Positions 35,849 to 38,999 of a DNA stretch of 38,999 nt are shown in pieces. Position 1 is the stretch's first letter; each line of letters opens with the position of its first letter. Origin of the DNA: Thiogranum sp. (GTDB lineage: Bacteria > Pseudomonadota > Gammaproteobacteria > DSM-19610); assembly GCA_030148775.1 (NCBI GenBank), contig JASBST010000054.1:1-38999 (forward strand), written 5' to 3'. The translations under genes were made by a program, and so were the position numbers. A model generated the notes under the pieces. That model made no database searches, had not been told where the DNA came from, and saw only the letters and a program-made list of their open reading frames with translations.

Positions 35849-35887
35849 CAAAAAAAACGGGCCGGGTGCTGTTACACACCGGCCCGT
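35849..35887 (-). terminator. Intrinsic terminator of the 67-residue gene
   Basis: Read on the minus strand, ACGGGCCGG and CCGGCCCGT (35857-35887) form a long stem with a bulged inner GTG/CAC, followed by eight Ts (35850-35857). It lies 21 bases after the stop of the leftward 67-residue gene. Confidence 0.75.
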
Positions 35888-35907
35888 GGTTGCGCCGCGG
35901 CCCGCGC

Positions 35908-36111
35908 TTAGCGGTGGGAGCCTCGTTCTTCGTGCGCCACGTCAACCAGCTTGATCGCCAGATCGTTGTATTCCTGGCGGTAGTTGTTTAACGCATGTCC
36001 TGCTTCGGGCGCAAAGTATTCCTGCGCCGAGACGCCGTGTTCCTGTTCATAGGCAATGAACTTCTTCTGCATCTCGATCATTTTCTTGATCATCTCTTGC
36101 TTGTCGCTCAT
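35908..36111 (-). CDS. Small conserved protein of unknown function (67 residues)
   Basis: A 67-residue charged helical protein: MSDKQEMIKKMIEMQKKFIAYEQ, then SAQEYFAPEAGHALNNYRQEY and IKLVDVAHEERGSHR. No cysteines, no known domain. TTTGGAGG lies 7 bases before the ATG, an excellent ribosome binding site, and an intrinsic terminator follows, so it is a well-expressed unit. It is next to the DsrC-like gene and co-oriented with it. I believe similar small proteins accompany dsr-type genes in other sulfur oxidisers, but this is from memory. Confidence 0.75.
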   Translation of the reverse strand: MSDKQEMIKKMIEMQKKFIAYEQEHGVSAQEYFAPEAGHALNNYRQEYNDLAIKLVDVAHEERGSHR

Positions 36112-36201
36112 GGTTTAGCCTCCAAAGCGTTCATTTCTAAGGCGTGCGCCGCACGATGATTGCGGGCAACTATATTACGGGGGACTGATAAAGGGCTATA
36201 T

Positions 36202-36211
36202 CCCATATGGG
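36202..36211. repeat. Palindrome CCCATATGGG upstream of the 67-residue gene
   Basis: A perfect 10-bp palindrome between the DsrC-like gene and the 67-residue gene. A looser GGGC...GCCC pairing around it followed by TTTAT could also act as a weak terminator of the DsrC-like gene. Function undecided. Confidence 0.3.
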
Positions 36212-36221
36212 CAGGCCCGGC

Positions 36222-36560
36222 TCAATAGCCACCCTTGCGGGTACTCGGCGGCAGACCGGCGATTTTGCGGCCCTGCTTGCTGGGCATGCCCGGGAACAGG
36301 TTGTACATGTCCTTGCTGGTCGGCTTGGTACCCCATTTCTTCGCCATGTCCTTGAGAATCGTGCGCTCGTTGGGCTCGACGCCGCCGCTGTTATAGTGTT
36401 GATCGCGCAGATAATGAACGATATCCCAATGCTGCTCGGTCAACTCCAGTTTGTCGGCAGCAGCAATGGCCTGGGCGACCGCTTCGCTCCAGTCCTCGGT
36501 ATTCACCAGGTAACCGGTTTCAGTGGTTTCGATGGTTTTGCCGTCGACTTCAAGTGCCAT
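36222..36560 (-). CDS. DsrC/TusE-family protein lacking both redox cysteines (RspA type)
   Basis: A 112-residue protein of the DsrC/TusE/DsvC fold: LEVDGKTIETTETGYLVNTEDW, LELTEQHWDIVHYLRDQHY, and the C-terminal NLFPGMPSKQGRKIAGLPP. DsrC carries two sulfur-relay cysteines (KQACRFAGLP and the penultimate GC-V); TusE keeps the last one. Here the whole protein contains no cysteine: Arg98 takes the upper site and the tail ends RKGGY. Cysteine-free homologues have been named RspA and proposed to be regulatory. It cannot carry persulfide. ATGGAGAAAGCT provides the ribosome binding site. It is the last gene of the tauD-cas6 operon. Confidence 0.88.
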   Translation of the reverse strand: MALEVDGKTIETTETGYLVNTEDWSEAVAQAIAAADKLELTEQHWDIVHYLRDQHYNSGGVEPNERTILKDMAKKWGTKPTSKDMYNLFPGMPSKQGRKIAGLPPSTRKGGY

Positions 36561-36603
36561 AGCTTTCTCCATAGTAATTAAAAGATTAGAGTAAGTTATT
36601 AAA

Positions 36604-36627
36604 CCTGATCCTGGTAACAGTTTCAGG
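36604..36627 (-). terminator. Hairpin between the Cas6-like and DsrC-like genes
   Basis: On the minus strand CCTGA...TCAGG with an inner CTG/CAG pair is followed by TTTAAT. The stem is weak, so it may be a partial terminator or processing site that changes the ratio of the two products. Confidence 0.35.
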
Positions 36628-36642
36628 TCGATTTCAAAAAAT

Positions 36643-37353
36643 CTAGGTTTTTTTGTCGCTCGTCGCCTGGTGCACGGCGCTGATCCCCTTATGCGGAATG
36701 AACAGGCCGCAGCCGAGCAGGCGGTGGTCCCCCAGCGCCTGTTGCTGGACTTTGATCGCGTCGGCCGGTTCCAGATCCGCCAGCATGACGCTGCGGGTGT
36801 GGAGATCGCCGTCGGGATGGCGCAGGGCATGGGCGCGCCCACACAGCATTTTCCGCACCCGCAGTCCCAGCGTCCTCAGCAACTGTTCCGCCGCCGCCGC
36901 CATGAAGGCCTCCTCATCGGTCCGGTCGATACCCGCCGGTACCACCACATAACGGGCGAACTGGGTGGATAGCGTGCTGAATAATTTCACTTTGGCTTCG
37001 CCGATCGCTAGTCGATAACCGTCGATATCCAGGGTTTGGCCGCTCAGCGCGCGCGCATCCTCGATCCGCGCCTTGGGCATACGCAGCGTCATGCGCGAGC
37101 GCCGCGACAAATGCAGCAATGCGCCGCCATCATCCTCGGGGCGAATCCAGCCGTTGCCCGATTCGGCGCCGTGGATCAGGTGTATCCCCACCCCCGGTTC
37201 GTCTTCGATCCAGGGCAACGCGCTACGGATCGCGCCGGACAACGCGAACGCGTGATCCAGGGGCAGGCATTTGCAGCGAATCTGATAGACCAGATCCACC
37301 ACCTCGTCCGACACCTGCGAAACACTCTCGTCTTTATCCTCTTCCCAGAACAT
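36643..37353 (-). CDS. Cas6/Cmx6-like RAMP-fold protein, outside any CRISPR locus
   Basis: A 236-residue protein resembling the type I-MYXAN Cas6/Cmx6 family: VDLVYQIRCKCLPLDHAFALSG with SALPWIEDEPGVGIHLIHGA near the N-terminus, SRMTLRMPKARI in the middle, and the terminal glycine-rich RAMP loop LLGCGLFIPHKGI (212-224) after VQQQALGDHR. Cas6 proteins cut CRISPR precursor RNA within repeats. Candidate catalytic residues (His34, His58, His61, Tyr23) are present but unproven. No array and no cas3, cas5, cas7 or cas8 gene occurs in the window. It sits between a small protein gene and the DsrC-like gene, so a CRISPR-independent RNA-binding or RNA-cutting role is likely. The name rests on remembered family patterns, not a search. 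Confidence 0.72.
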   Translation of the reverse strand: MFWEEDKDESVSQVSDEVVDLVYQIRCKCLPLDHAFALSGAIRSALPWIEDEPGVGIHLIHGAESGNGWIRPEDDGGALLHLSRRSRMTLRMPKARIEDARALSGQTLDIDGYRLAIGEAKVKLFSTLSTQFARYVVVPAGIDRTDEEAFMAAAAEQLLRTLGLRVRKMLCGRAHALRHPDGDLHTRSVMLADLEPADAIKVQQQALGDHRLLGCGLFIPHKGISAVHQATSDKKT

Positions 37354-37376
37354 CTGATCCTCGCGGTGACCGGCGC

Positions 37377-37571
37377 TCAGCGTTTGGACGCCGCCGCAAA
37401 CGCGGCTTCAAGGCGATCCTCCCAGCTTTCCGGGGTATCCGGAAACGGCGGTCGTACGTCCATTTGAAAAAACAACTCACCGCCGCGGGCTTTTTCCTCG
37501 ACGACCTGCCTCAGTTCGTCGAAAGACTGTAATTCGTGATGCTGTAACAAAATTTCACTTAAACACAACAT
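37377..37571 (-). CDS. Small protein of unknown function between tauD-like and cas6-like genes
   Basis: About 64 residues: MLCLSEILLQHHELQSFDELRQ, EEKARGGELFFQMDVRPPFPD and WEDRLEAAFAAASKR, mostly helical. No family recognised. AGGTGAG lies six bases before the ATG at 37571; a GTG at 37580 that overlaps the upstream stop (GTGA) is the alternative. Tight spacing (23 bases to the Cas6-like gene) places it in the operon. Confidence 0.65.
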   Translation of the reverse strand: MLCLSEILLQHHELQSFDELRQVVEEKARGGELFFQMDVRPPFPDTPESWEDRLEAAFAAASKR

Positions 37572-37576
37572 GTGTC

Positions 37577-38506
37577 TCACCTGTCCGGGTCGATGTCGCT
37601 GATACGATCGAAATAACGTGCACGGTACAACAGCCGGGCTTCGCCGCCATCGCCTTTCCGGTCAAACGCGCTGCGACAATGCAACACGTTGTTGCTGATG
37701 AATCCCTGTCCGGCTTCCAGTCGGTGGCGAAATATATAGGGCGAATCCTGTTGAAACAAGTTCAGCAGACTCTGCGCCGCCGCCCGCGTGACGACATCGT
37801 CCTTCCAGACGATGTTGCGCGTCCGCGCCGAATAGCGCATATGCAAATGACCGCTGGCGCTGAGCGAGAAAACCGGACCGGTCTGCTCGCCGCGCAATCG
37901 CACGCCATCCTGGATATTGGCCGGAATGCTCATGGCGTCAGCGGCCATCAGCGCGCGGATGTAGTCCGGGTTTTCATCGCGCAGCCGAATATAGGCGATT
38001 TCGTGATCGAGAATCGCATTCTCCCCGCCCCGCCCGGCCGGCCGCACGCATTGCAGAATCACGCCATGCAACTGGTTCTCGGCGCTATTATAATAGCCGT
38101 CGGTGTGCCAATTGAGACGTTTGTCGGTGTAGGGGATATATTCGCCGGCGCTGCGTTGCGCCGCCACCCGTAGCGAGCTGATACCGTCTTCATCGGCGCA
38201 CAGGTTGCTGTCGAGCCGCCGCAAACCGAGCTGCCGGCCCAACGCCCGCAGCATCGCCTTGTCGTCCGCCGCGCCGGGCGGCAGCTGATAGATGGCGAAA
38301 TTGGCACGCCCGACGGCGGCCAGTATCGCCACACGTTCGGCGCGGGTAAGCGCGAATCCGTCCTCAATCGAGACTGTAATTTCATCCAGGGTGTGGGGAT
38401 ATGCCGACAGTTTCTGTGTCCGCCAGGCGTCGTACGAAGCGGCGCATTCCGGGTTGAACGGACTGCGCGCAAACACGTCGTCTTGTAGGGGTGCCAGGCT
38501 GACCAT
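37577..38506 (-). CDS. TauD/TfdA-family 2OG-Fe(II) dioxygenase
   Basis: A 309-residue dioxygenase with the iron triad His134-x-Asp136 (LNWHTDGYYN) and distal His276 (ISNNVLHCRSAF); an Arg in RLLYRARYF near residue 292 anchors 2-oxoglutarate. Other family blocks are NAILDHEIAYIRLRDENPDY and YSARTRNIVWKDD. TauD proteins release sulfite from taurine, but related members hydroxylate many substrates and a sulfonate substrate cannot be assumed. It is the first gene of the leftward tauD-small-cas6-dsrC-like operon; a TAAACT box about 50 bases upstream may be its -10. Confidence 0.88.
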   Translation of the reverse strand: MVSLAPLQDDVFARSPFNPECAASYDAWRTQKLSAYPHTLDEITVSIEDGFALTRAERVAILAAVGRANFAIYQLPPGAADDKAMLRALGRQLGLRRLDSNLCADEDGISSLRVAAQRSAGEYIPYTDKRLNWHTDGYYNSAENQLHGVILQCVRPAGRGGENAILDHEIAYIRLRDENPDYIRALMAADAMSIPANIQDGVRLRGEQTGPVFSLSASGHLHMRYSARTRNIVWKDDVVTRAAAQSLLNLFQQDSPYIFRHRLEAGQGFISNNVLHCRSAFDRKGDGGEARLLYRARYFDRISDIDPDR

Positions 38507-38713
38507 TTGCCGCTTATCCCGCTCCGTTGAACAGCATTCGAAACCCCGAGTTTACCAGAACCCGCGCCCGCCTATTCACGCAAAGCTGCTGGAATTTATG
38601 CAAAATACCCTCTGTATGCCGCTACCGGAGTGGGATCGGGCGCAGGTCCTGCCTATAAGCTTTTGATAATATTAACGCATTCTTTATTCATGGCTTTTTT
38701 GCCCTGCCCACTC

Positions 38714-38719
38714 TATAAT
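38714..38719 (+). promoter_or_regulatory. Promoter of the structured RNA
   Basis: A perfect TATAAT at 38714-38719 is preceded by an AT-rich tract (38655-38695) that could act as an UP element; the -35 is poor. The GC-rich discriminator CGCCGCCCGC after the -10 resembles that of stringently controlled stable-RNA promoters. Nothing else is visible between the tauD-like start (38506) and here. Confidence 0.5.
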
Positions 38720-38725
38720 CGCCGC

Positions 38726-38926
38726 CCGCTGAAGACGCATTAAACGCCCTATCCCCAAAGAGATAGTGTTGCCAAGGGCGTACACCCCAAGGGTAGGGTT
38801 CTCGAACCGGTGTCCGCCACCTAGACTTCGGGGTGCCCAATGAGGGGGTTCCTCGTATCGGCCCTGCGGGTACTGATACGGGAACCTCGGCTCATCAATT
38901 TGATGATGTACCGAATTTTTAGTTTT
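38726..38926 (+). ncRNA. Candidate structured RNA or terminated leader, unassigned
   Basis: The approximately 200-base stretch has no plausible ORF but dense pairing. P1: ACGCCCT (38744-38750) with AGGGCGT (38775-38781), holding inner TATC/GATA. P2: CACCCC (38783-38788) with GGGGTG (38830-38835), enclosing GGTT-CTCG-AACC. P3: ATGAG, GGTTCC and CGTATC (38840-38859) with GATACG, GGAACC and CTCAT (38875-38895). A final hairpin TCATCAA/TTGATGA closed by TCGG/CCGA (38887-38914) is followed by TTTTTAGTTTT, a terminator. CTCAT is shared by P3 and the terminator, so the two compete. I could not match it to tmRNA, RNase P, SRP, 6S or a known riboswitch. It is either a small RNA or the leader of a gene beyond the window. 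Confidence 0.55.
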
Positions 38927-38999
38927 ACGGGTCTACGCGGATTAGTGTGGGTCATTTTTGGTGAATTTCGGTAGTGGCGGCAAGAAAGCGGCGATGATT

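Noticed and set aside
36222-36560. Annotation as functional TusE or DsrC
   Set aside because: The protein has no cysteine, so it cannot perform sulfur relay; family membership is by fold only.
36643-37353. A CRISPR-Cas locus
   Set aside because: No direct-repeat array and no further cas genes are visible on either side; only the Cas6-like protein is present.
38726-38926. tRNA, tmRNA, 6S or cobalamin riboswitch
   Set aside because: There is no CCA end, tRNA-like T-arm or tag ORF; the ends do not pair as in 6S. A short CCGGTGTCCGCCAC stretch recalls the cobalamin element, but the rest of that motif is missing.

Overview
The window looks like the chromosome of a sulfur-oxidising gammaproteobacterium (Chromatiales/Ectothiorhodospiraceae-like). 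The housekeeping order is gammaproteobacterial: rpsB divergent from map-glnD, then a dapC-dapD-arsC-like-dapE block. In the right half there are a DsrS-like protein, a DsrC-family protein without cysteines, a full CysG and several short proteins of a kind I associate with sulfur oxidisers. Base composition is GC-rich and gene packing is tight, with many 4-base ATGA overlaps. I see no insertion sequence, prophage, tRNA, rRNA or CRISPR array.

Layout. 1-546: rpsB (partial, minus strand) with a promoter and structured leader. 656-4104: map and glnD. 4101-5353: a VOC protein and an EamA transporter, minus strand. 5401-9004: lysine/diaminopimelate genes. 9050-12706: a TatT-type (TPAT) TRAP transporter operon. 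12796-13890: an orphan membrane protein. 13906-19276, minus strand: DUF302 protein, U32 peptidase family (TrhP/YegQ), a small protein, tsaB, a YoaA/DinG helicase and a conserved hypothetical. 19348-22151: TPR lipoprotein and PBP1b. 22298-25131: a coiled-coil protein and a von Willebrand A protein, both membrane anchored. 25299-29391: sel1-dsrS-grx-cysG-tpm operon read leftward. 29735-29926: a 63-residue protein behind an attenuator-like leader. 30014-32159: ExeA-like ATPase and an unknown protein. 32237-34777: Sfum_1244-like protein, 2OG-Fe(II) oxygenase, GNAT, unknown. 34799-36111: unknown, PiuC-like oxygenase, unknown. 36222-38506, leftward: TauD-family oxygenase, small protein, orphan Cas6/Cmx6-like protein, cysteine-free DsrC homologue. 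38714-38926: a strong promoter and a structured RNA ending in a terminator-like hairpin.

Most noteworthy points: (1) the tauD-small-cas6-dsrC-like operon, which joins an RNA-endonuclease fold to a sulfur-relay fold with no CRISPR locus in view; (2) an unassigned structured RNA at the right edge; (3) two changes that each remove a metal ligand from an essential metalloenzyme, an in-frame TAA in map and His-Thr to Pro-Pro in dapE, which are either base errors or real lesions; (4) an attenuator-like leader before a 63-residue protein; (5) three 2OG-Fe(II) oxygenases of different families within 5.2 kb.
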